64,000 nucleotides of DNA from Acidihalobacter_A sp037381185. Its GTDB lineage: Bacteria > Pseudomonadota > Gammaproteobacteria > DSM-5130 > Acidihalobacteraceae. This document shows, piece after piece, positions 17,684 through 27,057 of the stretch; the stretch's first letter is position 1; each line of letters opens with the position of its first letter. The translations under genes and the position numbers were made by a program. The notes below the pieces were generated by a model. That model made no database searches, was not told where the DNA came from, and was given only the letters and a program-made list of their open reading frames with translations. The stretch covers positions 1 through 64,000 of the forward strand of contig NZ_JARRQY010000034.1 of NCBI RefSeq assembly GCF_037381185.1, in the 5' to 3' direction.

Positions 17684-18406
17684 CTACGAATCCAGGCGGA
17701 AATCGACGGGCTGCACGTACCAGAAGGGGATCGGCTCGTCGCCTCGCCGCGCCGGCACATAGCGCCACCGGCGCACCGCATCGAGCGCCACCTCATCCAG
17801 ACGGGGATGGCCGCTGGAGCGTCTGAGCCTGATCTCGCCCACGCGGCCATCGGCCAGGATGTATACGTCCAGCACCACTCGACCCTCCTCGCGCAGCCGC
17901 CTGGACAGTGACGGATACGGTGGTGGGGGATTGTTCAGGTGCGCGGCGTCCGAACGCGGCGGCGTGACGGCTTGTGGCACCTCCCTCGCTTCCGCCTGGG
18001 GCGCGGGAGAGGCCGCCGGTGGAGTGGAAGCGGTGGCGGTGGCGGGCTGCGCGGCCGTCTGCTGTACGACGGGCCGCTCCGGTGGCGGTGCCGTCACGGC
18101 GCGCGGGGATGGCGGCCCGCTTGGCGTCGGCGGCAACGGCTTGGGGACCTCCCTCGGCGCGGGAGTTGGCTTGGGCGGCGCGGGCCTGGGGGGCGGAGGT
18201 TCTGGCTTGACCGGCACCTCCGTGGGTGTCGGGGGCGCGGGCGCCGATACCAGCTTGCCCGCGATGGACGACGGGACGACCGGCTGGACCGGGCGATGCG
18301 CCGTCGAGCTCAGCCATGCCAGCGCGGCGAAGTGCGCCAGGCTGACGAGCAGCAGTGGGGCGGCCCATGCCACAACAGTCGTTCGCTCAGGCGCGGACGT
18401 CGGCAT
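17684..18406 (-). CDS. tonB: TonB energy transducer
   Basis: A 240-residue TonB from ATG 18406, which lies inside the end of the ABC gene before it (20-bp overlap). The N-terminal anchor is VVAWAAPLLLVSLAHFAALA, followed by a long Pro-rich periplasmic spacer (KPEPPPPRPAPPKPTPAPRE and similar) and a TonB C-terminal domain (YPSLSRRLREEGRVVLDVYI; SGHPRLDEVALDAVRRWRYV; FWYVQPVDFRL). It would couple ExbB-ExbD to the receptor at 23332-25530. Some extra upstream codons exist in frame but overlap the ABC gene. Confidence 0.92.
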   Translation of the reverse strand: MPTSAPERTTVVAWAAPLLLVSLAHFAALAWLSSTAHRPVQPVVPSSIAGKLVSAPAPPTPTEVPVKPEPPPPRPAPPKPTPAPREVPKPLPPTPSGPPSPRAVTAPPPERPVVQQTAAQPATATASTPPAASPAPQAEAREVPQAVTPPRSDAAHLNNPPPPYPSLSRRLREEGRVVLDVYILADGRVGEIRLRRSSGHPRLDEVALDAVRRWRYVPARRGDEPIPFWYVQPVDFRLDS

Positions 18407-20189
18407 CGGCCGTTCCCGGGCGCCAAGCCTTGACCGCCAGCTGCGCGTCCCACGAGGCACGATAGCGCCCCGCCCGTGCAAGTAGCTCGTCGTGCCGCCC
18501 CTGTTCGACGAGGCGACCGTCCTCGATCACCAGGATGCGATCCGCGCCCGCGATGGTCGACAGGCGGTGAGCGATGACAATGACGGTCTTGTCCCGTACC
18601 AGTGCATCGATGGCCCGCTGCACGGCCACCTCGCTCTCGGTGTCCAGCGCGGCCGTGGGCTCGTCGAGAATGACGATGGGCGCATCCTTGAGCAGAGCCC
18701 GCGCGATGGAGACACGCTGGCGCTCGCCACCGGACAGACGGCTCCCGATGTCGCCCAGGCGGGTATGCCAGCCCATCGGCAGGCGCCCGATGAAGTCCAG
18801 GCAATGGGCGGCTCGGGCCGCGGCTTCCACTTCGGTGTCGGTCGCCTCGGGGCGGGCCATGCGAATGTTCGCCAGTACTGTGTCGTCGAACAGGTACACG
18901 TCCTGGAACACCACCGAGATCATGGCGTTGAGTTCGTCGGGGCGGATCGCGCGGACATCCACGCCACCGATGGCGACGTACCCTTCCTGAGGGTCAGCGT
19001 GCCGCATCAGCAAACGCGCCAGCGTCGTCTTGCCCGAGCCGGACGGACCGACCAGGGCAGTGAGGCCCCTGGCCGGGAGCGTGGCGCTGAAATCACGAAG
19101 CGATGGTGTATCGGCCTGGGCGTAGCGGAAGGTGACGTGCTCGAAGTGCACTTCATGATGATCCGGCCGGGCGCAGGGCTCGATCTGTGGCAGGGGCGGA
19201 ATGGCAAGCAGCGCCTCGATGCGCTCCAGCGCGGCCTCGATCAACTCCAGCATGCTGGTGTACATCACGAACGTGGAAAGCGGCTCGGAAAAACGCGCCA
19301 CGATGACGAACACCGCCGCCAATACCGCTACATTGAGCGTGCCCGAGACGACCCAGGCTACGCCGGACGCGAGAATCAGCAGCAGTCCGACTTCCACCAC
19401 CCCGCTGACTACCCCATTGGGCCCGGCACTCTTGCGGTGGCTGACGGCCTGGATGCGCTCCAGCTCCTCGAAGCCGGTATGTAGGCGCTCGGCTTTCTCG
19501 CCCGCCGCACGGGATGCACGCAAGGCAGGTAGCCCCTGGGTGTATTCGAGGATGTCCGCGCTGGTGCCTGCATGAGCTTCGGCCAGCGACCGTTTGTCGC
19601 GGCTAAAGGCGGGGCGGCGCCAGCGATAGAGCGGAACGATGATCGGAAAGATCAGCAGCAGTGCCAGACCAAGACGCCAATCCACCGCCAGTAGCGCCAG
19701 GGCTGTTGCCAGAGGGGTAAGCACCGCGACCATGATGAGATCGATGATCATCAGGGAGTAATTCAGGTTTTCATCGACGTTGCCGAGCAGGAGCTCGGTC
19801 ATCTCGCCTGTGCGTTTGTCCTGTAGTCGCTCCAGTGGCATGCGTCGCAATTGCTCGCCGAGCCGCGTACGCAGCGTGTGGTTCACCGCAGCGAGTTCGC
19901 CGTTGAACTCGAAATTCTGCGCACGCCAGCGCAGTAACGTGGCCAAGACCATCAGTAGGGTCATGATCACCAGCCAGGTCAGGATGTCCCCTGTATTCGT
20001 GGCGGTCTGGATGGAGGAGAACAACGGTACGATGCTTGCGAGCGCCAACCCCTGTACCACGGCTGCAAGAGCGAGGGCGATCAGGCTGGTACGCAAGGAT
20101 GCTGCGTGCGCACCGGCGGCACGCAACAGTTGCCGGTAGGTCTCGCGCCAGGAAGTGATGCGCGGCGTGGATTCGAGGGCGGCGCTCAT
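18387..20189 (-). CDS. ybtQ: YbtQ-like ABC transporter, permease-ATPase fusion
   Basis: A 600-residue half-transporter with an N-terminal six-helix membrane domain and C-terminal ATPase: Walker A GPSGSGKTTLARLL, signature LSGGERQRVSIARALL, Walker B IVILDEPTAALDTESE, H-loop VIVIAHRLST. Start ATG 20189 overlaps the stop of the preceding ABC gene (ATGA), which rules out the longer open frame reaching 21140. In Yersinia, YbtP and YbtQ have an exporter-like fold yet import ferric yersiniabactin across the inner membrane. Size and tandem arrangement match that pair. The P/Q assignment is by order. Confidence 0.82.
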   Translation of the reverse strand: MSAALESTPRITSWRETYRQLLRAAGAHAASLRTSLIALALAAVVQGLALASIVPLFSSIQTATNTGDILTWLVIMTLLMVLATLLRWRAQNFEFNGELAAVNHTLRTRLGEQLRRMPLERLQDKRTGEMTELLLGNVDENLNYSLMIIDLIMVAVLTPLATALALLAVDWRLGLALLLIFPIIVPLYRWRRPAFSRDKRSLAEAHAGTSADILEYTQGLPALRASRAAGEKAERLHTGFEELERIQAVSHRKSAGPNGVVSGVVEVGLLLILASGVAWVVSGTLNVAVLAAVFVIVARFSEPLSTFVMYTSMLELIEAALERIEALLAIPPLPQIEPCARPDHHEVHFEHVTFRYAQADTPSLRDFSATLPARGLTALVGPSGSGKTTLARLLMRHADPQEGYVAIGGVDVRAIRPDELNAMISVVFQDVYLFDDTVLANIRMARPEATDTEVEAAARAAHCLDFIGRLPMGWHTRLGDIGSRLSGGERQRVSIARALLKDAPIVILDEPTAALDTESEVAVQRAIDALVRDKTVIVIAHRLSTIAGADRILVIEDGRLVEQGRHDELLARAGRYRASWDAQLAVKAWRPGTADADVRA

Positions 20190-22012
20190 CGTGACTCCGG
20201 TTGCGGTTGTTCGCAGGTGGGATGGCGGCCACACAGCGCCCAATCCTGGGCCTGTTCGTATTTGCGCCAGAGTCGGGCATAGATGCCCGCGCGGGCGAGC
20301 AGCGTCTCGTGGCGGCCGGTTTCCACCAGCCGCCCATGCTCGAAGACCAGAATCTGATCGGCGTCGCGGATGGTGGCGAGGCGATGTGCCACCATGATCA
20401 CCGTCTTGCTCCGCATCAGTTCGGATAGGGCAGTGACCAGGGCAGCCTCGTTCTCCGGGTCGGCGTAGGCGGTGGCCTCGTCCAGTACCAGGATGGGGCG
20501 ATCCTGCAGGATGGCGCGGGCGATGGTAATGCGCTGGCGCTGGCCGCCAGAAAGGAACAAACCACGTTCCCCCACCTGGGTGTCGTAGCCCTGCGGCAGA
20601 CTCATGATGAAGTCGTGGGCCTGGGCCGCGCCAGCCGCCGCAGACACTGCGTCCATACCGGCGTCTGGCAACCCCAGCCGGATGTTGTCGGCGATGCTTC
20701 CGGAAAACAGAAAAGTATCCTGGAACACGAAGGCCACCTGGCTCATCAGGGTTTCGGTGGACATCTCGCGCACGTCGACGCCGCCGACCAGGATGCGCCC
20801 GGTGCTGACGTCCCAGAAACGCGGGATCAACTTGGCTACCGTGCTCTTGCCGGCACCGGAAGGCCCGACCAGGGCGACGACGCTGCCTGGCGCCACCGCG
20901 AAACTGATATCGCTCAGGGCGTCGCCATCCATCTCTCCGTAGCGGAAGCCGACGCTCTCGAAACGGACGCTGGCGTCCGTCGGCATCCGCTCCCGATCGG
21001 GTTCCGGCAAAACCGGCGCGGACAGTACCTCCTGAATACGGGCGATGCTCAACTGGGTTTTGTCGACCAGATGCTTGAGCGCTATCAACGGCATCATGGC
21101 TTCGGCCATGCCCGTGCCGATCAGCAGCACCGCGAGCCATTGGGCGAACGGCAGGCTGTCACGCCAGGTCAGCCAGGCTCCAAGCCACAGCAACACCGCC
21201 AGGGTCGGCATTGGATTTAGCACGGCCATTGAGAAGCGCATCGGGAAGCCAGCCTCCCGATACCAGCGGGTCAACACTTCGAGATACTCCCGCAGGGCAT
21301 TGCGATAACGTCCGAATGTCGCCGTGCCGCTGTCGAAGGTGCGCACCACCGGCATGGCCTGGACGAAGTCGACCACCGCCGTGCCGACCCGCTCACGGGC
21401 TTCGTTGTAGAGCTGGACCATCTCAGCTCGGTTGCGCATTGCCAGGATCATCACGCCAAAGCCGAGCGCCAACACCGCCGCCGCTGCCAGAGCCAGGCGC
21501 CAATCCAGAGTAAGGAGAACAAGAAAGGTGATCGCTGGCACGGCGTAGGCACGGGCATGGAGCGGCGTACTGTCGGCGACGAAGACATGCAGGGCCTTGA
21601 CGTCGTCGTGCATGACCTTGGCCAGAGCCCCCGCGCCCACGGCTTGGATATAGCCCATGGGCACCTGCGCCAGATGCCGGCTGAGATCGGAGCGCAGCAG
21701 GGTCTCCAGCCGAAAGGCAGCGAAGTGAGACTCGTTGAAGGCAGCCAGACGAAGCAGGTAGGCGGACACGGTGCAGATCAGCGCACCCAGCATCGCCGAC
21801 CAAGGCCAGGCGCCGGGTGATTCGAGCAGGTCGCGTACCGTCAGCGCCAGAAAACCCATGGTCGCCAGCCCGAGCACGGCGGAGGATACCGCCAGGGTCA
21901 TGGCTATGCGGATTCTGCCGCGCACCGGATCCATGATCGTCCACGCATCGGCGTCGGCTGGCGCGGGGGCGATCTTAGCGGTGGATTTCTCGGTGAGGGT
22001 GAGATTGGACAT
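20186..22012 (-). CDS. ybtP: YbtP-like ABC transporter, permease-ATPase fusion
   Basis: A 608-residue half-transporter, partner of the next gene. The membrane domain (about residues 30-330) has helices such as LAVSSAVLGLATMGFLAL; the ATPase has Walker A GPSGAGKSTVAKLI, signature LSGGQRQRITIARAIL, Walker B ILVLDEATAYADPENE and H-loop VIMVAHRLAT. It begins 10 bp after the permease gene and overlaps ybtQ by four bases. The product probably forms a heterodimer that imports the ferric siderophore. A general multidrug or lipid exporter of the same fold is the alternative, made less likely by the receptor and TonB genes in the same operon. Confidence 0.82.
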   Translation of the reverse strand: MSNLTLTEKSTAKIAPAPADADAWTIMDPVRGRIRIAMTLAVSSAVLGLATMGFLALTVRDLLESPGAWPWSAMLGALICTVSAYLLRLAAFNESHFAAFRLETLLRSDLSRHLAQVPMGYIQAVGAGALAKVMHDDVKALHVFVADSTPLHARAYAVPAITFLVLLTLDWRLALAAAAVLALGFGVMILAMRNRAEMVQLYNEARERVGTAVVDFVQAMPVVRTFDSGTATFGRYRNALREYLEVLTRWYREAGFPMRFSMAVLNPMPTLAVLLWLGAWLTWRDSLPFAQWLAVLLIGTGMAEAMMPLIALKHLVDKTQLSIARIQEVLSAPVLPEPDRERMPTDASVRFESVGFRYGEMDGDALSDISFAVAPGSVVALVGPSGAGKSTVAKLIPRFWDVSTGRILVGGVDVREMSTETLMSQVAFVFQDTFLFSGSIADNIRLGLPDAGMDAVSAAAGAAQAHDFIMSLPQGYDTQVGERGLFLSGGQRQRITIARAILQDRPILVLDEATAYADPENEAALVTALSELMRSKTVIMVAHRLATIRDADQILVFEHGRLVETGRHETLLARAGIYARLWRKYEQAQDWALCGRHPTCEQPQPESR

Positions 22013-22022
22013 TCAAGGCTCC

Positions 22023-23147
22023 TCAATCCACCTTGCCGGTGGAAAAACTGGGTGACATTTCGGACTCGGGGGCCACATTGGCGACATATAGGCTGTCGGG
22101 GACGTGGCGGTAGCTCGGGGCGAGCATCGCCATCAGGACTCCGCTGACAGCCGACGCGACCAATATCGGCAGATAGCCGATCTGGCCCGCCAGGGCCGTG
22201 CCCACGGTTATGGATAGGATGCAGAAGAATTGATACAGGCCGTATTGGGCCGCGTAGTCGGTGGCGGGACTTTCTGGCGAAGCGCGATCCATCATCAGAG
22301 TGGCCAGTACTACCATCGCCGGGTTGTAGAAGACAAAGAACAGGCTCATGGCGACCGCCACCGACAAATCGTCCACGTAACCCAGGACGGGCAGCGATAT
22401 GGCGAGAATGGCGGGAACCTGCAAGACGGCAGCGACCGTCGTTGTCACACGCCTGCCCACGCGCCTGATAAACCAGCCGGTGCAGAGCGCGGCGGGCACC
22501 CCCAGCAGGGTTCCCACGACGTTGACCACCAGGCCGATATGTTCGAGTGTCCATCCCGCGTCCACCAGAATCGGCGTGATCAGGGCATAGGCCAGACTGA
22601 CTCCGACCGCATAGAGAGCAACCATCGCCAGCAGGCGACCGCCACCGGGTTCGCGCCAAACCGACCAGACGCGCCGTGAGACCGATATGCCGGATGCGCG
22701 GGTGTGGGACGGTTCCCTGAAACCGATCAACTGTACGAGCGAGAGTCCTGTGCCGATGGCGAGGAGCGACGTCGCCCCTTGCCAGCCAATCAGGGGATAG
22801 GCCATCAGGACGCCGCCGGCTCCCAGGAGATTGCCAAGCAGGCTGCCGGCGATCTGGAACCCATTGCCCATGCCCCGGCTTTCCCTCGGCAACAGGCGGC
22901 ACGCCAATCCATCGACCGCGATGTCCTGAGTTGCCGAAAGAAAGGCCAGCAACAGACAGAGCGCGTAGACCATGCTGAAATCCCGCATCGGATCGAAGGT
23001 GCCGATCAGCAGCAGGGTCATCACCATCCCGCTCTGTGTGATCAGGAGCCAGCCCTTGAAATGGCCCGTGCGGGCGAAGCCGATTCTGTCCACAAGCGGT
23101 GCCCAGAGGAACTTCGCCACCCACACCATGCCCAGCAGATAAAGCAT
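22023..23147 (-). CDS. RhtX/FptX-like MFS siderophore permease, probably lacking its first helix
   Basis: A 374-residue MFS-type permease of the RhtX/FptX/YbtX group. It opens with MLYLLGMVWVAKFLWAPLVD at residue 1, a motif that in the family sits at the second membrane segment after about 50 residues. The upstream codons in frame (toward 23250) contain no ATG and no hydrophobic helix, and the other frames there do not supply one. The rest looks complete: TQDIAVDGLACRLLPRESRG, further helices, and a C-terminal VSGVLMAMLAPSYRHV. So the gene either has lost its 5' end or uses an odd start. It lies between receptor and ABC genes and would move the siderophore across the inner membrane. Confidence 0.75.
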   Translation of the reverse strand: MLYLLGMVWVAKFLWAPLVDRIGFARTGHFKGWLLITQSGMVMTLLLIGTFDPMRDFSMVYALCLLLAFLSATQDIAVDGLACRLLPRESRGMGNGFQIAGSLLGNLLGAGGVLMAYPLIGWQGATSLLAIGTGLSLVQLIGFREPSHTRASGISVSRRVWSVWREPGGGRLLAMVALYAVGVSLAYALITPILVDAGWTLEHIGLVVNVVGTLLGVPAALCTGWFIRRVGRRVTTTVAAVLQVPAILAISLPVLGYVDDLSVAVAMSLFFVFYNPAMVVLATLMMDRASPESPATDYAAQYGLYQFFCILSITVGTALAGQIGYLPILVASAVSGVLMAMLAPSYRHVPDSLYVANVAPESEMSPSFSTGKVD

Positions 23148-23331
23148 GACAGTGATGGATTTCCACCGCGGGATGATGGATGCCGTCGAGTTTCGCCAGG
23201 GCAGCCTTATACATGTCGGGAGAGGCAGGCACTTGGCGCATCATCAAAACCATCGTCGTCTCTGATCTCTGCGTCGGTGGTGCAAAGTGTGACCGGCCTG
23301 GCCGTAATTGACATCGCCACAGTACCTTCCA

Positions 23332-25530
23332 TCAGAAGTAACATGCAGCGCCCACGCCGAAGGTGCGACCGCGGGCCGGTGCGCCTGCGGTGACCGTCGG
23401 CGTGAAGTAATAGCCGTAAAGGTCGTATTGCTTATTCAGCAGATTGTTGCCATACACGTAGACCTCCGTATTGCCGGAGATTAAGCCGATGCGCATATCG
23501 ACTTTGCGGTAACTGCCCAAGTCAAAGTGATTCTGTGCGTCGGCTGCTCGTGCCCCCACATGTTGGTAGCTCAATCGGGTATTGAGGACCGGTGTGGACA
23601 ATCCCATGAATTCGGGTATGGCCTTGCGGTAGGTCACTGCAAGATTCCCGCTCCAATGCGGCACATTGGGGACCTGATTTCCCGATTGGACGTCGCCACC
23701 ATTGACCCCGGTCGCATCACTGGTGATCGTGGCGTCGGTATAGCTCACGCCGCCGGAGAGCTCGAAACCACGGCCGACCTGCCACGTACCTTCAAGCTCA
23801 GCGCCTTTGCTCTCGGTATCCGCGTTGATCGTGCTGGTGGCCATGGTCGTATAGTCGTAACCAAGCAGATGTGCGTCCTTCACCTTGGTCAGGAACAAGG
23901 CACCGTTCAAGGCGAGGCGATGATCGGTGGATTCCGTCTTGAATCCGACTTCCAGAGCATTCGAGTGAGCGGGTTTGTAAGGCGTGCTGTCGGCGACCTG
24001 AGTGGTAAAGTCGCTGAACCCCCCCGACTGATAGCCGCGTGAGAATGCACCGTAGATATTGACACTAGGCGTGATGGCATAGGACAGCGCTACGCGGCCG
24101 GTGGTGTAGTTCTCATCCAGCTTTCGACTATCCAGGACAGTACTGGTGCCGATATAGGTGGCGTCGTAGCGTTTCTTGTCCCAGGAATGACGCAGGCCGC
24201 CTGTTACCTTCCATTTTTCGGTGAGTGGGTAGGTCACCTCGCCATAGGCCGCATAACTGTCTGTCTTGAAGTCGCGATTCTGACGGTTGTTGGCACTGTA
24301 ATAGGAATCGAACGAGCGGTTGGTGCTCGACAGATAAGCACCTGCGACCCAGAAAACCGGCGCAGAGGGCAGGGATGACAAGCGTAGTTCCTGGCTGACC
24401 GTTCTTTCATTCGAGCTATCCGTGCCGATGTATTCGATCGGATAACCATACAATGCCTGCATGAGCTGCTTGTCATACCCTTTAACGCCCAGGAAATCCG
24501 TTCTGCTGTACGCGGTGATTGAGGTCAAACGGCTATGGCTCAGATCGTGATTGACCTCCAATGAGTAGATGTCTACCGTCTTGTGATTGTTCTCAAACAA
24601 ACCCGGCGTGAAATCCAGCTTCGCGGGATCGCCATAAGGTCGGAGAATCGTCAGTGAAGGGCTGTGCTTGTTCTTCTCGTGTTCTGCTCTGAACAAAGCC
24701 GTGGTACCCGTCCCGTTGTCCCATAGCAGGCTGCCGCGAAATGCCTGATCGGTTGGTCGGGCCAATGGTTTGCCGGTTTCCGCGTTATCGACCCAGAGAT
24801 CGGACCCGCTGTTGCGCAGGGCAAACCGGCCGCTCAGGTGTTCGGACAAGGGGCCACTGACGACCATCTCCTCCGTATGTTGGTTGTCCTTACCGTATTC
24901 ACCACGGATATGGCCCTCGAAATAACGTGTCGGCTTGCGCGTCGTAATATTGATCGCCCCCGCCAGACTGTTACCACCGAACAGGGTACCCTGAGGGCCT
25001 TTCAGCACTTCGACTTGCTCGACGTCAAGCGTACCCAGGCTCACGTTGCGCATGGACATCGGCACGCCATCGACGTTCAGGGCTACTGAACCATCGTCCT
25101 GGCTGACCTGATAGAGCGATCCTACGCCACGGATGAGCACGTTGGCGGAATTGGGATCTCCCCATGAACTGACCTCTACGCCGGGCACGCTTCGCAGTGC
25201 TCCCTCGACAGTTTGAAGGTGACGAGACTCCAGTTGGTCGCCATCAATGACGCTGATCCCGAAGGGAACATCCACCGCTCGCTCCTCGCTTTGACGGGCT
25301 GTTACGGTCACGGTCTTCAGTTCGACTGCGTCGGCGCCTGCTGTCCCGTTATCGGATGTGGCACTGACAGCCCCCGTCGAGTCGCTGGATGATCCCTTGG
25401 CGGACTCCTGCGCGAGGGATGCACCAGGCAGGGCGGCCAGGGCCGTCAACAAGGCGACGGCCAGGGCACTTGGCGCATGAGATGGGATTCGGAGGCCTTG
25501 CGGCGTCCTCACGTAAATCGGTTGCGGCAT
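23332..25530 (-). CDS. TonB-dependent siderophore receptor (FyuA/FptA-like role)
   Basis: A 732-residue outer-membrane receptor. A signal peptide (ALAVALLTALAALPGASLAQ) ends near residue 41; ELKTVTVTARQSEE (about 71-84) is a TonB-box-like segment; the plug has VPFGISVIDGDQL, VLIRGVGSLY and VEQVEVLKGPQGTLFGGNSL followed by GAINITTRKP. The barrel ends with a terminal Phe (GVGAACYF), as in most outer-membrane beta-barrels. It is the first gene of the leftward uptake operon and is divergent from the AraC-type regulator, with a Fur-like box between. By context its ligand is a ferric thiazoline siderophore of the yersiniabactin/pyochelin class; the sequence alone does not prove the ligand. Confidence 0.88.
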   Translation of the reverse strand: MPQPIYVRTPQGLRIPSHAPSALAVALLTALAALPGASLAQESAKGSSSDSTGAVSATSDNGTAGADAVELKTVTVTARQSEERAVDVPFGISVIDGDQLESRHLQTVEGALRSVPGVEVSSWGDPNSANVLIRGVGSLYQVSQDDGSVALNVDGVPMSMRNVSLGTLDVEQVEVLKGPQGTLFGGNSLAGAINITTRKPTRYFEGHIRGEYGKDNQHTEEMVVSGPLSEHLSGRFALRNSGSDLWVDNAETGKPLARPTDQAFRGSLLWDNGTGTTALFRAEHEKNKHSPSLTILRPYGDPAKLDFTPGLFENNHKTVDIYSLEVNHDLSHSRLTSITAYSRTDFLGVKGYDKQLMQALYGYPIEYIGTDSSNERTVSQELRLSSLPSAPVFWVAGAYLSSTNRSFDSYYSANNRQNRDFKTDSYAAYGEVTYPLTEKWKVTGGLRHSWDKKRYDATYIGTSTVLDSRKLDENYTTGRVALSYAITPSVNIYGAFSRGYQSGGFSDFTTQVADSTPYKPAHSNALEVGFKTESTDHRLALNGALFLTKVKDAHLLGYDYTTMATSTINADTESKGAELEGTWQVGRGFELSGGVSYTDATITSDATGVNGGDVQSGNQVPNVPHWSGNLAVTYRKAIPEFMGLSTPVLNTRLSYQHVGARAADAQNHFDLGSYRKVDMRIGLISGNTEVYVYGNNLLNKQYDLYGYYFTPTVTAGAPARGRTFGVGAACYF

Positions 25531-25719
25531 TCATTGCACTCCTGAAGCAGGTTGACGAAACGCCGACAAACGTTGGCCATGGACACGCGTGGTCTGGCTT
25601 TCGACCGACCTGGAGCACGACAGACGCCTGGAAACCGCCGGCTGGAGTCCCCGCCACCATCGTTTCCGTCGGCTTATACAAATTGACTCGACGGGCGCGG
25701 CAGAAATTGGGAGAATGAT

Positions 25720-25734
25720 TGTGAATGATTCTCA
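25720..25734. promoter_or_regulatory. Fur-box-like site between receptor and regulator genes
   Basis: TGTGAATGATTCTCA lies 68 bp before the regulator ATG and 190 bp before the receptor ATG, within the wider interrupted palindrome GAGAAT...ATTCTC (25711-25733). Read on the minus strand, TGAGAAT-C-ATTCACA fits the 7-1-7 Fur pattern with few mismatches. A 14/15 copy precedes the biosynthetic genes at 26951. Confidence 0.65.
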
Positions 25735-25801
25735 ATTGTATTCCTGCCCGATTCGGCTCATCTTTGACCCGAATCGGTTCCAGCGAAGGGAGGTAAGTCA
25801 C

Positions 25802-26779
25802 ATGACGCCATCAGTACATACGTCATCGGCCCTGTCGTCCGAGGTCGCCGTTTCGAGCCTGCTCGCGGAAAAGCCGGTGCTCCATATGGAGCGGGACGCC
25901 AACTGTCGCCTGGTCAAACTGGCCCTGCGTGACGGGGTCGACACGCTGCTGTGGAGCGGGAACCTTGCCCGCCCCATGACCATGAACGTGCGTGACGACT
26001 GGGATCGGATCCACTTTTCATGCGCGCTGAAAGGACGCTGCGGCTTCTCCATGGACGGCGATGCCGCGGGAGGAAGCGAGTGCATCCTGCGCCAGGGAAT
26101 GGGCTGCATCAGCTACACCCCGGGGTGCACGGGGCGATCGTCCTACGCGGACAGCTTCGAGTATGTAACCGTATCCGTGCGTCCCGACATCCTCTCCGAC
26201 TGGGCACCGGATCTCGACGCATCCCTGGCGCGGATGCTGGATACTGCGCGGTGCTGCGCCATGCACCGTTGCAGCGCGGAAATGCGCGCAGCCGCCGGGG
26301 CCTTGAGCGGTGTGTTGCGGATGATACCGGCCGGCCCGGAGAAGGACGCGATACCCGCCCCCTCTGCGGCCTGGTTGCTTGGACAGTCGCTGGTGATGGT
26401 GGGTCTGGCGATCGAGGCGCAACGGGACGGGGATGTGCCGTCGCCCAGCGTTTCCCCGGCAGACAGGCGCAACCTGCTTCGCGTACGGGATATTTTGCTG
26501 GCCGACCTGACCCAGGCGCGGACCATCGACGCGCTCGCGCGGGAATGCGGCCTCAGCGCGGTAAAACTCAAACGCGGCTTCAGATTGCTGTTCAACGAGA
26601 GCGTCTACGGGTTATTCCAGCGGGAACGCATGCACGAAGCGCGTCGTCGCCTGAGCGAGGGTCACACCCCGGTGACCGTGGTGGCCACGGACCTCGGCTA
26701 CGCGAATGCAAGCCACTTCGCGGCCGCGTTCCAGAAACAGTTCGGCGTTTCCCCCTCGGCCTTCAAACGCCGACGCTGA
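25802..26779 (+). CDS. AraC-family regulator (YbtA/PchR-like)
   Basis: A 325-residue regulator. The ATG at 25802 follows AAGGGAGG; a longer frame back to 25589 crosses the Fur-like box and is rejected. The N-terminal half should sense the siderophore; the C-terminal 80 residues carry two HTH motifs: TIDALARECGLSAVKLKRGF and TVVATDLGYANASHFAAAFQ ending KQFGVSPSAFKRRR. YbtA and PchR activate receptor and biosynthetic genes when the ferric siderophore enters. Its place between the receptor operon and the NRPS genes, with Fur-like boxes on both sides, fits the same circuit: repression by iron and activation by siderophore. Confidence 0.88.
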   Translation: MTPSVHTSSALSSEVAVSSLLAEKPVLHMERDANCRLVKLALRDGVDTLLWSGNLARPMTMNVRDDWDRIHFSCALKGRCGFSMDGDAAGGSECILRQGMGCISYTPGCTGRSSYADSFEYVTVSVRPDILSDWAPDLDASLARMLDTARCCAMHRCSAEMRAAAGALSGVLRMIPAGPEKDAIPAPSAAWLLGQSLVMVGLAIEAQRDGDVPSPSVSPADRRNLLRVRDILLADLTQARTIDALARECGLSAVKLKRGFRLLFNESVYGLFQRERMHEARRRLSEGHTPVTVVATDLGYANASHFAAAFQKQFGVSPSAFKRRR

Positions 26780-26950
26780 TCACGCTTTCAAGCTTCCCGC
26801 CTACCGATCTGTCCCCCGTCCCGAGCAATCCAATCGGGTCCGTCGGCCGCAACTCATACGCACCCTGTCCGTGACGAACGGATACGGATACGGATCCGGG
26901 TCGAAACAAACCCGCTCGGGGTGGCGCCACATACGCGAGTCAATACCATT

Positions 26951-26965
26951 TGTGACTGATTCTCA
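26951..26965. promoter_or_regulatory. Fur-box-like site upstream of the NRPS transcription unit
   Basis: TGTGACTGATTCTCA differs by one base from the site at 25720 and has the same orientation. It is 93 bp before the ATG of the small gene at 27058, which leads the rightward NRPS-permease-PKS run. The sequence between 26780 and 27057 otherwise shows only a short GGATAC-type direct repeat near 26880. Confidence 0.65.
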
Positions 26966-27057
26966 TTCGCGTATGTGTTGAGCATGCGCGTACCACCGAC
27001 TTGCGCGCTCCCTCGATCGCGCGCCGGTTCGGCGGCCTGTCACAAGGAATGACGCGC

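Noticed and set aside
21904..23253. 449-codon minus-strand frame overlapping the permease, with an ATG further upstream
   Set aside because: Apart from its first 40 codons it is the out-of-frame shadow of the permease and ybtP; those codons contain no membrane helix that could be the missing N-terminus.
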